Assembly (NCBI GenBank): GCA_951230915.1
Contig: OX579637.1
Location: 16,182,001 to 16,246,000, forward strand
From: Antitrichia curtipendula
Lineage: Eukaryota > Streptophyta > Bryopsida > Hypnales > Leucodontaceae
Reading direction: 5' to 3'
Length of the DNA: 64,000 bases
In this document: one piece after another, positions 1 to 11,000 of the stretch
How the letters are laid out: each line of letters starts with the position of its first letter
Numbering within the stretch: the first letter of the stretch is position 1
The notes under the pieces: model-generated
Database searches by the model: none
What the model was told of the DNA's origin: nothing
Seen by the model: only the letters and a program-made list of their open reading frames with translations
Position numbers and translations under genes: made by a program

Positions 1-18
1 CGATTTGTCTGAAGTCTC

Positions 19-31
19 TTTCAAAATGAAA
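19..31. other. Short dyad TTTCA-N3-TGAAA in each monomer (example copy)
   Basis: In the first monomer TTTCAAAATGAAA forms a perfect 5-bp inverted repeat around three bases. The common alternative TTTCAAACTGAAA keeps the dyad. The forms TTTCGAACTGAAA and TTTTGAACTGAAA, common between about 17 and 50 kb, weaken it, and the TTTCCTTCAAACTG form keeps it. The element therefore recurs about 350 times at monomer positions 19-31. It may be a protein-binding dyad or simply chance; nothing else in the window tests this. Confidence 0.5.
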
Positions 32-99
32 TTCTATGACATTTGATGTTTGACACCATTAAAGTACAGGTTCGACCTTATTCTGTATTCTTTTGAATG

Positions 100-112
100 G
101 ACGTGCGATTGG
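100..112. other. GACGTG..ATTGG block in each monomer (example copy)
   Basis: GACGTGCGATTGG at monomer positions 100-112 combines an ACGT core, of the sort bound by bZIP factors, with ATTGG, the inverted CCAAT pentamer. It is among the more constant parts of the monomer, present in nearly every copy, and holds two of the three CpGs of the consensus. Variants seen are GACGTGGGATTGG (15 copies listed elsewhere), GACGTACGGTTGG (49027, 50664), GATGTGCG (8637) and GACATGCG (62490). Factor binding is a family-level resemblance only; no transcription unit is visible. Confidence 0.4.
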
Positions 113-1455
113 CTTGCAATTAATTATCAAATTATTATTTGTGGGCATTTAGGTACTTGAGGGTAACTATTTGCGACTTGTACGATTTGTGTGAAGTCTC
201 TTTCAAAATGAAATTCTATGACATTTGATGTTTGACACCATTAAAGTACAGATTGGACCTTATTCTCTATTTTTTGGAATTGACGTGCGATTGGGTTGCA
301 ATTACATATCAAATTAATATTTGTGCGCATTTAAGTACTTGAGGGTAACTATTTGCAACTTGTACGATTTGTGTGAAGTCTGTTTCAAAATGAAATTCTA
401 TGACATTTAATGTTTGACACCATTAAAGTACAGATTGGACCTTATTCTCTATTTTTTGGAATTGACGTGCGATTGGGTTGCAATTACATATCAAATTAAT
501 ATTTGTGCGCATTTAAGTACTTGAGGGTAACTATTTGCAACTTGTACGAATTGTCTGAAGTCTGTTTCAAAATGAAATTCTATGACATTTGATGTTTGAC
601 ACCATTAATGTACAGGTTGCACTTATTCTATATTCTTTTGAATGGACGTGCGATTGGATTGCAATTACATATCAAATTAATATTTGTGGGCATTTAGGTA
701 CTTGAGGGTAACTATTTGCAACTTGTACGATTTGTGTGAAGTCTCTTTCAAAATGAAATTCTATGACATTTGATGTTTGACACCATTAAAGTACAGGTTC
801 GACCTTATTCTGTATTCTTTTGAATGGACGTGCGATTGGCTTGCAATTAATTATCAAATTAGTATTTGTGGGCATTTAAGTACTTGAGGGTAACTATTTG
901 CAACTTCTACGATTTGTATGAAGTCTCTTTCAAAATGAAATTCTATGACATTTGATGTTTGACACCATTAAAGTACAGGTTGGACCTTATTCTATATTCT
1001 TTTGAATGGACGTGCGATTGGATTGCAATTACATATCAAATTAATATTTGTGGGCATTTAGATACTTGAGGGTAACTATTTGCAACTTGTACGATTTTTG
1101 TGAAGTCTCTTTCAAAATGAAATTCTATGACATTTGATGTTTGACACCATTAAAGTACAGATTGGACCTTATTCTCTATTTTTTGGTATTGACGTGCGAT
1201 TGGATTGCAATTACATATCAAATTAATATTTCTGCGCATTTAAGTACTTGAGGGTAACCATTTGCAACTTGTACGATTTGTGTGAAGTCTCTTTCAAAAT
1301 GAAATTCTATGACATTTGATGTTTGACACCATTAAAGTACAGAATGGACCTTATTATCTATTTTTTGGAATTGACGTGCGATTGAATTGCAATTACATAT
1401 CAAATTAATATTTGTGCGCATTTAAGTACTTGAGGGTAACTATTTGCAACTTGTA

Positions 1456-1997
1456 CGATTTGTGTGAAGTCTCTTTCAAAATGAAATTCTATGACATTTG
1501 ATGTTTGACACCATTAATGTACAGCTTGGACTTATTCTATATTCTTTTGAATGGACGTGCGATTGGATTGCAATTACATATCAAATTAATATTTGTGGGC
1601 ATTTAAATACTTGTGGGTAACTATTTGCAACCTGTACGATTTGTATGAAGTCTCTTTCAAAATGAAATTCTATGACATTTGATGTTTGACACCATTAATG
1701 TACAGCTTGGACTTATTCTATATTCTTTTGAATGGACGTGCGATGGATTGCAATTACATATCAAATTAATATTTGTGGGCATTTAGGTACTTGAGGGTAA
1801 CTATTTGCAACTTGTACGATTTGTCTGAAGTCTCTTTCAAAATGAAATTCTATGACATTTGATGTTTGCCACCATTAATGTACAGCTTGGACTTATTCTA
1901 TATTCTTTTGAATTGACGTGCGATTGGATTGCAATTACTTATCAAATTAATATTTGTGGGCATTTAGGTACTTGAGGGTAACTATTTGCAACTTGTA
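1456..1997 (+). repeat. Local run of three like monomers (CAGCTTGGACTT type)
   Basis: Three consecutive monomers, starting at 1456, 1637 and 1817, share TTAATGTACAGCTTGGACTT at the same place, a form I did not see elsewhere in the window. Each has lost one base in the GGACC segment, giving 181, 180 and 181 bp; the middle one has a second loss at CGATGG. They differ from each other at base 9 (GTGTG, GTATG, GTCTG), so the block arose by amplification of one monomer followed by a few changes or conversions. Confidence 0.75.
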
Positions 1998-3451
1998 CGA
2001 TTTGTGTGAAGTTTCCTTCAAACTGAAATTCTATGACATTTGATGTTAGACACCATTAAAGTACATATTGGACCTTATTCTCTATTTTTTGGAATTGACG
2101 TGCGATTGGATTGCAATTACATATCAAATTAATATTTGTGGGCATTTAGGTACTTGAGGGTAACTATTTGCAACTTGTACGATTTGTGTGAAGTTTCCTT
2201 CAAAATGAAATTCTATGACATTTGATGTTTGACACCATTAATGTACAGGTTGGACTTATTCTATATTCTTTTGAATGGACGTGCGATTGGATTGCAATTA
2301 CATATCAAATTAGTATTTGTGGGCATTTACGTACTTGAGGGTAACTATTTGCAACTTGTACGATTTGTGTGAAGTCTCTTTCAAAATGAAATTCTATGAC
2401 ATTTGATGTTTGACACCATTAAAGTACAGGTTGGACCTTATTCTGTATTCTTTTGAATGGACGTGCGATTGGCTTGCAATTACACATCAAATTAATATTT
2501 GTGGGCATTTAGGTACTTGAGGGTAACTATTTGCAACTTGTACGATTTGTGTGAAGTCTCTTTCAAAATGAAATTCTATGACATTTGATGTTTGACACCA
2601 TTAAAGTACAGGTTCGACCTTATTCTGTATTCTTTTGAATGGACGTGCGATTGGCTTGCAATTAATTATCAAATTAATATTTGTGGGCATTTAGGTACTT
2701 GAGGGTAACTATTTGCAACTTGTACGATTTGTGTGAAGTCTCTTTCAAAATGAAAGTCTATGACATTTGATGTTTGACACCATTAAAGTACAGATTGGAC
2801 CTTGTTCTCTATTCTTTGGAATTGACGTGCGATTGGATTGCAATTACATATCAAATTAATATTTGTGGGCATTTAGGTATTTGAGGGTAACTATTTGCAA
2901 CTTGTACGATTTGTCTGAAGTCTCTTTCAAAATGAAATTCTATGACATTTGATGTTTGACACCATTAAAGTACAGGTTGCACTTATTCTATATTCTTTTG
3001 AATGGACGTGCGATTGGATTGCAATTACATATCAAATTAATATTTGTGGGCATTTAGGTATTTGAGGGTAACTATTTGCAACTTGTACGATTTGTCTGAA
3101 GTCTGTTTCAAAATGAAATTCTATGACATTTAATGTTTGACACCATTAAAGTACAGATTGGACCTTATTCTATATTCTTTTGAATGGACGTGCGATTGGA
3201 TTGCAATTACATATCAAATTAGTATTTGTGGGCATTTAAGTACTTGAGGGTAACTATTTGCAACTTGTACGATTTGTGTGAAGTCTCTTTCAAAATGAAA
3301 TTCTATGACATTTGATGTTTGACACCATTAAAGTACAGGTTCGACCTTATTCTATATTCTTTTGAATGGACGTGCGATTGGATTGCAATTAATTATCAAA
3401 TTAGTATTTGTGGGCATTTAAGTACTTGAGGGTAACTATTTGCAACTTGTA
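1998..3451 (+). repeat. Eight-monomer relative of the 9-mer HOR
   Basis: This stretch opens with the same two-monomer signature as the 9-mer units to its right: TTTCCTTCAAACTG with GTTAGACACC and TACATATTGG at 1998, then TTTCCTTCAAAATG with TTAATG at 2180. It then shows the AGGTTGG/CTGTATT and GGTTCGACC monomers and ends with copies like the last two of the 9-mer. The distance from this signature to the next (3452) is 1454 bp, eight monomers, whereas later spacings are 1635 bp, nine monomers. It looks like a diverged sister or precursor of the 9-mer, differing by one monomer and by replacement of some internal copies. Confidence 0.65.
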
Positions 3452-5086
3452 CGATTTGTGTGAAGTTTCCTTCAAACTGAAATTCTATGACATTTGATGT
3501 TAGACACCATTAAAGTACATATTGGACCTTATTCTCAATTTTTTGGAATTGACGTGCGATTGGATTGCAATTACATATCAAATTAATATTTGTGGGCATT
3601 TAGGTATTTGAGGGTAACTATTTGCAACTTGTACGATTTGTGTGAAGTTTCCTTCAAAATGAAATTCTATGACATTTGATGTTTGACACCATTAATGTAC
3701 AGGTTGGACTTATTCTATATTCTTTTGACTGGACGTGCGATTGGATTGCAATTACATATCAAATTAGTATTTGTGGGCATTTAGGTACTTGAGGGTAACT
3801 ATTTGCAACTTGTACGATTTGTGTGAAGTCTCTTTCAAAATGAAATTCTATGACATTTGATGTTTGACACCATTAATGTACAGGTTGCACTTATTCTATA
3901 TTCTTTTGAATGGACGTGCGATTGGATTGCAATTACATATCAAATTAATATTTGTGGGCATTTAGGTACTTGAGGGTAACTATTTGCAACTTGTACGAGT
4001 TGTATGAAGTCTCTTTCAAAATGAAATTCTATGACATTTGATGTTTGACACCATTAAAGTACAGGTTGGACCTTATTCTGTATTCTTTTGAATGGACGTG
4101 CGATTGGCTTGCAATTACACATCAAATTAATTTTTGTGGGCATTTCGGTACTTGAGGGTAACTATTTGCGACTTGTACGATTTGTGTGAAGTCTCTTTCA
4201 AAATGAAATTCTATGACATTTGATGTTTGACACCATTAAAGTACAGGTTCGACCTTATTCTGTATTCTTTTGAATGGACGTGCGATTGGCTTGCAATTAC
4301 ACATCAAATTAATATTTGTGGGCATTTAGGTACTTGAGGGTAACTATTTGCAACTTGTACGATTTGTGTGAAGTCTCTTTCAAAATGAAATTCTATGACA
4401 TTTGATGTTTGACACCATTAAAGTACAGGTTGGACTTATTCTCTATTTTTTGCAATTGACGTGCGATTGGATTGCAATTACATATCAAATTAATATTTGT
4501 GGGCATTTAAGTACTTGAGGGTAAGTATTTGCAACTTGTACGATTTGTATGAAGTCTTTTTCAAAATGAAATTCTATGACATTTGATGTTTGACACCATT
4601 AAAGTACAGGTTGGACCTTATTCTCTATTTTTTGGAATTGACGTGCGATTGGGTTGCAATTACATATCAAATTAATATTTTTGCGCATTTAGGTACTTGA
4701 GGGTAACTATTTGCAACTTGTACGATTTGTGTGAAGTCTCTTTCAAAATGAAATTCTATGACATTTGATGTTTGACACCATTAAAGTACAGATTGGACCT
4801 TATTCTATATTCTTTTGAATGGACGTGCGATTGGATTGCAATTACATATCAAATTAGTATTTGTGGGCATTTAAGTACTTGAGGGTAACTATTTGCAACT
4901 TGTACGATTTGTGTGAAGTCTCTTTCAAAATGAAATTCTATGACATTTGATGTTTGACACCATTAAAGTACAGGTTCGACCTTATTCTATATTCTTTTGA
5001 ATGGACGTGCGATTGGATTGCAATTAATTATCAAATTAGTATTTGTGGGCATTTAAGTACTTGAGGGTAACTATTTGCAACTTGTA
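3452..5086 (+). repeat. 9-mer HOR, unit 1
   Basis: First complete unit counted from the TTTCCTTCAAACTG monomer. Monomer starts are 3452, 3634, 3815, 3996, 4178, 4360, 4541, 4723 and 4905. Marked by CATTTCGGTAC at 4141, which units 2 and 3 do not share. Confidence 0.9.
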
Positions 5087-6721
5087 CGATTTGTGTGAAG
5101 TTTCCTTCAAACTGAAATTCTATGACATTTGATGTTAGACACCATTAAAGTACATATTGGACCTTATTCTCAATTTTTTGGAATTGACGTGCGATTGGAT
5201 TGCAATTACATATCAAATTAATATTTGTGGGCATTTAGGTATTTGAGGGTAACTATTTGCAACTTGTACGATTTGTGTGAAGTTTCCTTCAAAATGAAAT
5301 TCTATGACATTTGATGTTTGACACCATTAATGTACAGGTTGGACTTATTCTATATTCTTTTGACTGGACGTGCGATTGGATTGCAATTACATATCAAATT
5401 AGTATTTGTGGGCATTTAGGTACTTGAGGGTAACTATTTGCAACTTGTACGATTTGTGTGAAGTCTCTTTCAAAATGAAATTCTATGACATTTGATGTTT
5501 GACACCATTAATGTACAGGTTGCACTTATTCTATATTCTTTTGAATGGACGTGCGATTGGATTGCAATTACATATCAAATTAATATTTGTGGGCATTTAG
5601 GTACTTGAGGGTAACTATTTGCAACTTGTACGAGTTGTATGAAGTCTCTTTCAAAATGAAATTCTATGACATTTGATGTTTGACACCATTAAAGTACAGG
5701 TTGGACCTTATTCTGTATTCTTTTGAATGGACGTGCGATTGGCTTGCAATTACACATCAAATTAATTTTTGTGGGCATTTAGGTACTTGAGGGTAACTAT
5801 TTGCGACTTGTACGATTTGTGTGAAGTCTCTTTCAAAATGAAATTCTATGACATTTGATGTTTGACACCATTAAAGTACAGGTTCGACCTTATTCTGTAT
5901 TCTTTTGAATGGACGTGCGATTGGCTTGCAATTACACATCAAATTAATATTTGTGGGCATTTAGGTACTTGAGGGTAACTATTTGCAACTTGTACGATTT
6001 GTGTGAAGTCTCTTTCAAAATGAAATTCTATGACATTTGATGTTTGACACCATTAAAGTACAGGTTGGACTTATTCTCTATTTTTTGCAATTGACGTGCG
6101 ATTGGATTGCAATTACATATCAAATTAATATTTGTGGGCATTTAAGTACTTGAGGGTAAGTATTTGCAACTTGTACGATTTGTATGAAGTCTTTTTCAAA
6201 ATGAAATTCTATGACATTTGATGTTTGACACCATTAAAGTACAGGTTGGACCTTATTCTCTATTTTTTGGAATTGACGTGCGATTGGGTTGCAATTACAT
6301 ATCAAATTAATATTTTTGCGCATTTAGGTACTTGAGGGTAACTATTTGCAACTTGTACGATTTGTGTGAAGTCTCTTTCAAAATGAAATTCTATGACATT
6401 TGATGTTTGACACCATTAAAGTACAGATTGGACCTTATTCTATATTCTTTTGAATGGACGTGCGATTGGATTGCAATTACATATCAAATTAGTATTTGTG
6501 GGCATTTAAGTACTTGAGGGTAACTATTTGCAACTTGTACGATTTGTGTGAAGTCTCTTTCAAAATGAAATTCTATGACATTTGATGTTTGACACCATTA
6601 AAGTACAGGTTCGACCTTATTCTATATTCTTTTGAATGGACGTGCGATTGGATTGCAATTAATTATCAAATTAGTATTTGTGGGCATTTAAGTACTTGAG
6701 GGTAACTATTTGCAACTTGTA
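5087..6721 (+). repeat. 9-mer HOR, unit 2
   Basis: Second complete unit, 1635 bp after unit 1. Diagnostic variants are in the same order as in unit 1, with only occasional substitutions seen by eye. Confidence 0.9.
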
Positions 6722-8009
6722 CGATTTGTGTGAAGTTTCCTTCAAACTGAAATTCTATGACATTTGATGTTAGACACCATTAAAGTACATATTGGACCTT
6801 ATTCTCAATTTTTTGGAATTGACGTGCGATTGGATTGCAATTACATATCAAATTAATATTTGTGGGCATTTAGGTATTTGAGGGTAACTATTTGCAACTT
6901 GTACGATTTGTGTGAAGTTTCCTTCAAAATGAAATTCTATGACATTTGATGTTTGACACCATTAATGTACAGGTTGGACTTATTCTATATTCTTTTGACT
7001 GGACGTGCGATTGGATTGCAATTACATATCAAATTAGTATTTGTGGGCATTTAGGTACTTGAGGGTAACTATTTGCAACTTGTACGATTTGTGTGAAGTC
7101 TCTTTCAAAATGAAATTCTATGACATTTGATGTTTGACACCATTAATGTACAGGTTGCACTTATTCTATATTCTTTTGAATGGACGTGCGATTGGATTGC
7201 AATTACATATCAAATTAATATTTGTGGGCATTTAGGTACTTGAGGGTAACTATTTGCAACTTGTACGAGTTGTATGAAGTCTCTTTCAAAATGAAATTCT
7301 ATGACATTTGATGTTTGACACCATTAAAGTACAGGTTGGACCTTATTCTGTATTCTTTTGAATGGACGTGCGATTGGCTTGCAATTACACATCAAATTAA
7401 TTTTTGTGGGCATTTAGGTACTTGAGGGTAACTATTTGCGACTTGTACGATTTGTGTGAAGTCTCTTTCAAAATGAAATTCTATGACATTTGATGTTTGA
7501 CACCATTAAAGTACAGGTTCGACCTTATTCTGTATTCTTTTGAATGGACGTGCGATTGGCTTGCAATTACACATCAAATTAATATTTGTGGGCATTTAGG
7601 TACTTGAGGGTAACTATTTGCAACTTGTACGATTTGTGTGAAGTCTCTTTCAAAATGAAATTCTATGACATTTGATGTTTGACACCATTAAAGTACAGGT
7701 TGGACTTATTTTCTATTTTTTGCAATTGACGTGCGATTGGATTGCAATTACATATCAAATTAATATTTGTGGGCATTTAAGTACTTGAGGGTAAGTATTT
7801 GCAACTTGTACGATTTGTATGAAGTCTTTTTCAAAATGAAATTCTATGACATTTGATGTTTGACACCATTAAAGTACAGGTTGGACCTTATTCTCTATTT
7901 TTTGGAATTGACGTGCGATTGGGTTGCAATTACATATCAAATTAATATTTTTGCGCATTTAGGTACTTGAGGGTAACTATTTGCAACTTGTACGATTTGT
8001 GTGAAGTCT
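6722..8009 (+). repeat. 9-mer HOR, unit 3, truncated at the right
   Basis: Third unit. Seven monomers follow the expected order up to 7992. The next monomer, at 7993, switches to TCTGTTTCAAACTG and CTCTATTCTTTTG, the types that dominate the rest of the window, instead of the expected TCTCTTTCAAAATG and CTATATTC. The last two members of the 9-mer are therefore missing and the HOR ends abruptly inside this monomer. Confidence 0.88.
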
Positions 8010-11000
8010 GTTTCAAACTGAAATTCTATGACATTTGATGTTTGACACCATTAAAGTACAGGTTGGACCTTATTCTCTATTCTTTTGAATGGACGTGCGA
8101 TTGGCTTGCAATTACACATCAAATTAATATTTGTGGGCATTTAGGTACTTGAGGGTAACTATTTGCAACTTGTACGATTTGTGTGAAGTCTCTTTCAAAA
8201 TGAAATTCTATGACATTTGATGTTTGACACCATTAATGTACAGGTTGCACTTATTCTATATTCTTTTGAATGGACGTGCGATTGGATTGCAATTACATAT
8301 CAAATTAATATTTGTGGGCATTTAGGTACTTGAGGGTAACTATTTGCAACTTGTACGATTTGTATGAAGTCTCTTTCAAAATGAAATTCTATGACATTTG
8401 ATGTTTGACACCATTAAAGTACAGGTTGGACCTTATTCTGTATTCTTTTGAATGGACGTGCGATTGGCTTGCAATTACACATCAAATTAATATTTGTGAG
8501 CATTTAGGTACTTGAGGGTAACTATTTGCAACTTGTACGATTTGTGTGCAGTCTGTTTCAAACTGAAATTCTATGACATTTGATGTTTGACACCATTAAA
8601 GTACAGATTGGACCTTATTCTCTATTTTTTGGAATTGATGTGCGATTGGATTGCAATTACACATCAAATTAATATTTGTGGGCATTTAGGTACTTGAGGG
8701 TAACTATTTGCAACTTGTACGATTTGTCTGAAGTCTCTTTCAAACTGAAATTCTATGACATTTGATGTTTGACACCATTAAAGTACAGGTTGGACCTTAT
8801 TCTCTATTCTTTTGAATGGACGTGCGATTGGCTTGCAATTACACATCAAATTAATATTTGTGGGCATTTAGGTACTTGAGGGTAACTACTTGCAATTTGT
8901 ACGATTTGTGTGAAGTCTCTTTCAAACTGAAAGTCTATGACATTTGATGTTTGACACCATTAAAGTACAGATTGGACCTTATTCTCTATTCTTTGGAATT
9001 GACGTGCGATTGGATTGCAATTACATATCAAATTAATATTTGTGGGCATTTAGGTATTTGATGGTAACTATTTGCAACTTGTACGATTTGTGTGAAGTCT
9101 CTTTCAAAATGAAATTCTATGACATTTGATGTTTGACACCATTAAAGTACAGATTGGACCTTATTTTCTATTCTTTTGAATTGACGTGCGAATCGCTTGC
9201 AATTAATTATCAAATTAATATTTGTGGGCATTTAAGTACTTGAGGGTAACTATTTGCAACTTGTACGATTTGTGTGAAGTCTGTTTCAAACTGAAATTCT
9301 ATGACATTTGATGTTTGACACCATTAAAGTACAGATTGGCCCTTATTCTCTATTTTTTGGAATTGACGTGCGATTGGATTGCAATTACATATCAAATTAA
9401 TATTTGTGGGCATTTAGGTATTTGATGGTAACTATTTGCAACTTGTACGATTTGTGTGAAGTCTCTTTCAAAATGAAATTCTATGACATTTGATGTTTGA
9501 CACCATTAAAGTACAGATTGGACCTTATTTTCTATTCTTTTGAATTGACGTGCGATTGGCTTGCAATTAATTATCAAATTAATATTTGTGGGCATTTAAG
9601 TACTTGAGGGTAACTATTTGCAACTTGTACGATTTGTCTGAAGTCTCTTTCAAACTGAAATTCTATGACATTTGATGTTTGACACCATTAAAGTACAGGT
9701 TGGACCTTATTCTGTATTTTTTTGAATGGACGTGCGATTGGCTTGCAATTACACATCAAATTAATATTTGTGGGCATTTAGGTACTTGAGGGTAACTATT
9801 TGCAATTTGTACGATTTGTGTGAAGTCTCTTTCAAACTGAAAGTCTATGACATTTGATGTTTGACACCATTAAAGTACAGATTGGACCTTATTTTCTATT
9901 CTTTTGAATTGACGTGCGATTGGCTTGCAATTAATTATCAAATTAATATTTGTGGGCATTTAAGTACTTGAGGGTAACTATTTGCAACTTGTACGATTTG
10001 TGTGAAGTCTGTTTCAAACTGAAATTCTATGACATTTGATGTTTGACACCATTAAAGTACAGATTGGCCCTTATTCTCTATTTTTTGGAATTGACGTGCG
10101 ATTGGATTGCAATTACATATCAAATTAATATTTGTGGGCATTTAGGTACTTGAGGGTAACTATTTGCAACTTGTACGATTTGTGTGAAGTCTCTTTCAAA
10201 ATGAAATTCTATGACATTTGATGTTTGACACCATTAATGTACAGGTTGCACTTATTCTATATTCTTTTGAATGGACGTGCGATTGGATTGCAATTACATA
10301 TCAAATTAATATTTGTGGGCATTTAGGTACTTGAGGGTAACTATTTGCAACTTGTACGATTTGTCTGAAGTCTCTTTCAAAATGAAATTCTATGACATTT
10401 GATGTTTGACACCATTAAAGTACAGGTTGGACCTTATTCTGTATTCTTTTGAATGGACGTGCGATTGGCTTGCAATTACACATCAAATTAATATTTGTGA
10501 GCATTTAGGTATTTGAGGGTAACTATTTGCAACTTGTACGATTTGTGTGAAGTCTGTTTCAAACTGAAATTCTATGACATTTGATGTTTGACACCATTAA
10601 AGTACAGATTGGACCTTATTCTCTATTTTTTGGAATTGACGTGCGATTGGATTGCAATTACACATCAAATTAATATTTGTGGGCATTTAGGTACTTGAGG
10701 GTAACTATTTGCAACTTGTACGATTTGTCTGAAGTCTCTTTCAAACTGAAATTCTATGACATTTGATGTTTGACACCATTAAAGTACAGGTTGGACCTTA
10801 TTCTGTATTCTTTTGAATGGACGTGCGATTGGCTTGCAATTACACATCAAATTAATATTTGTGGGCATTTAGGTACTTGAGGGTAACTATTTGCAATTTG
10901 TACGATTTGTGTGAAGTCTCTTTCAAACTGAAAGTCTATGACATTTGATGTTTGACACCATTAAAGTACAGATTGGACCTTATTCTCTATTCTTTTGAAT

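Larger units (their letters stand above)
1..182 (+). repeat. Reference monomer used for phase and landmarks
   Basis: First full copy, used here to number monomer positions. Landmarks in order: CGATTTGT at 1; a variable segment TCTCTTTCAAAATG from 15; a very constant block CTATGACATTTGATG at 34-48 followed by TTTGACACCATTA at 49-61; the variable AGGTTCGACC near 69-78; a variable T-rich stretch ending TTTTGAATGG at 91-100; ACGTGCGATTGG at 101-112; an A/T-rich stretch of about 25 bases from 117; GTGGGCATTTAGG at 141-153; CTTGAGGGTAACTATTTG at 156-173. Relative to most copies this one is slightly atypical in the A/T stretch (AAATTATTATT) and in carrying the CpG-containing GGTTCGACC form. The choice of base 1 as start is arbitrary. 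Confidence 0.95.
1..3134 (+). repeat. Irregular left domain of about 17 monomers
   Basis: These monomers do not form a clean higher-order repeat. They carry variants that are uncommon further right: GTGCGCATTT with GGGTTGC (183, 365) and GCGCATTT alone (1092, 1274), CAGCTTGGACTT (three successive copies from 1456), GGTTCGACC (1, 728, 2543) and AGTATTTGTGGG in the A/T stretch. The copies at 183 and 365 are near duplicates of each other. A CGATGG deletion at about 1744 makes the monomer starting at 1637 only 180 bp. Substitutions private to one copy are more frequent here than in the core, which fits an older or less homogenised part of the array. Confidence 0.8.
3135..8009 (+). repeat. Higher-order repeat, 9 monomers, 1635 bp, about 3 copies
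   Basis: The motif TGAAGTTTCCTTCAAACTG occurs at 3461, 5096 and 6731, spaced exactly 1635 bp. All nine monomers between them recur in the same order with almost no differences. The unit sums to 182+181+181+182+182+181+182+182+182 = 1635, so the three one-base losses per unit are inherited. Diagnostic members are GTTAGACACC/CTCAATTTTTTGG, CTTTTGACTGG, TACGAGTTGTATG, TTTTTTGCAATTG followed by GGGTAAGTATT, and TTTTTCAAAATG with TTTTTGCGCATTT. Differences I noticed between units are CATTTCGG (4141) versus CATTTAGG (5776), and TTATTTTCT versus TTATTCTCT near 7708. The high identity argues for recent amplification. Confidence 0.93.

Noticed and set aside
100..112. Promoter made of the ACGT core and the inverted CCAAT pentamer
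   Set aside because: Both are short and common, no TATA element with a transcript start can be argued, and the same block occurs in each of about 350 monomers. Kept only as a described motif.
116..141. A/T-rich stretch as a replication origin or matrix attachment site
   Set aside because: It is about 25 bases of A/T per monomer with no defining consensus; phased A/T stretches are expected in satellites.
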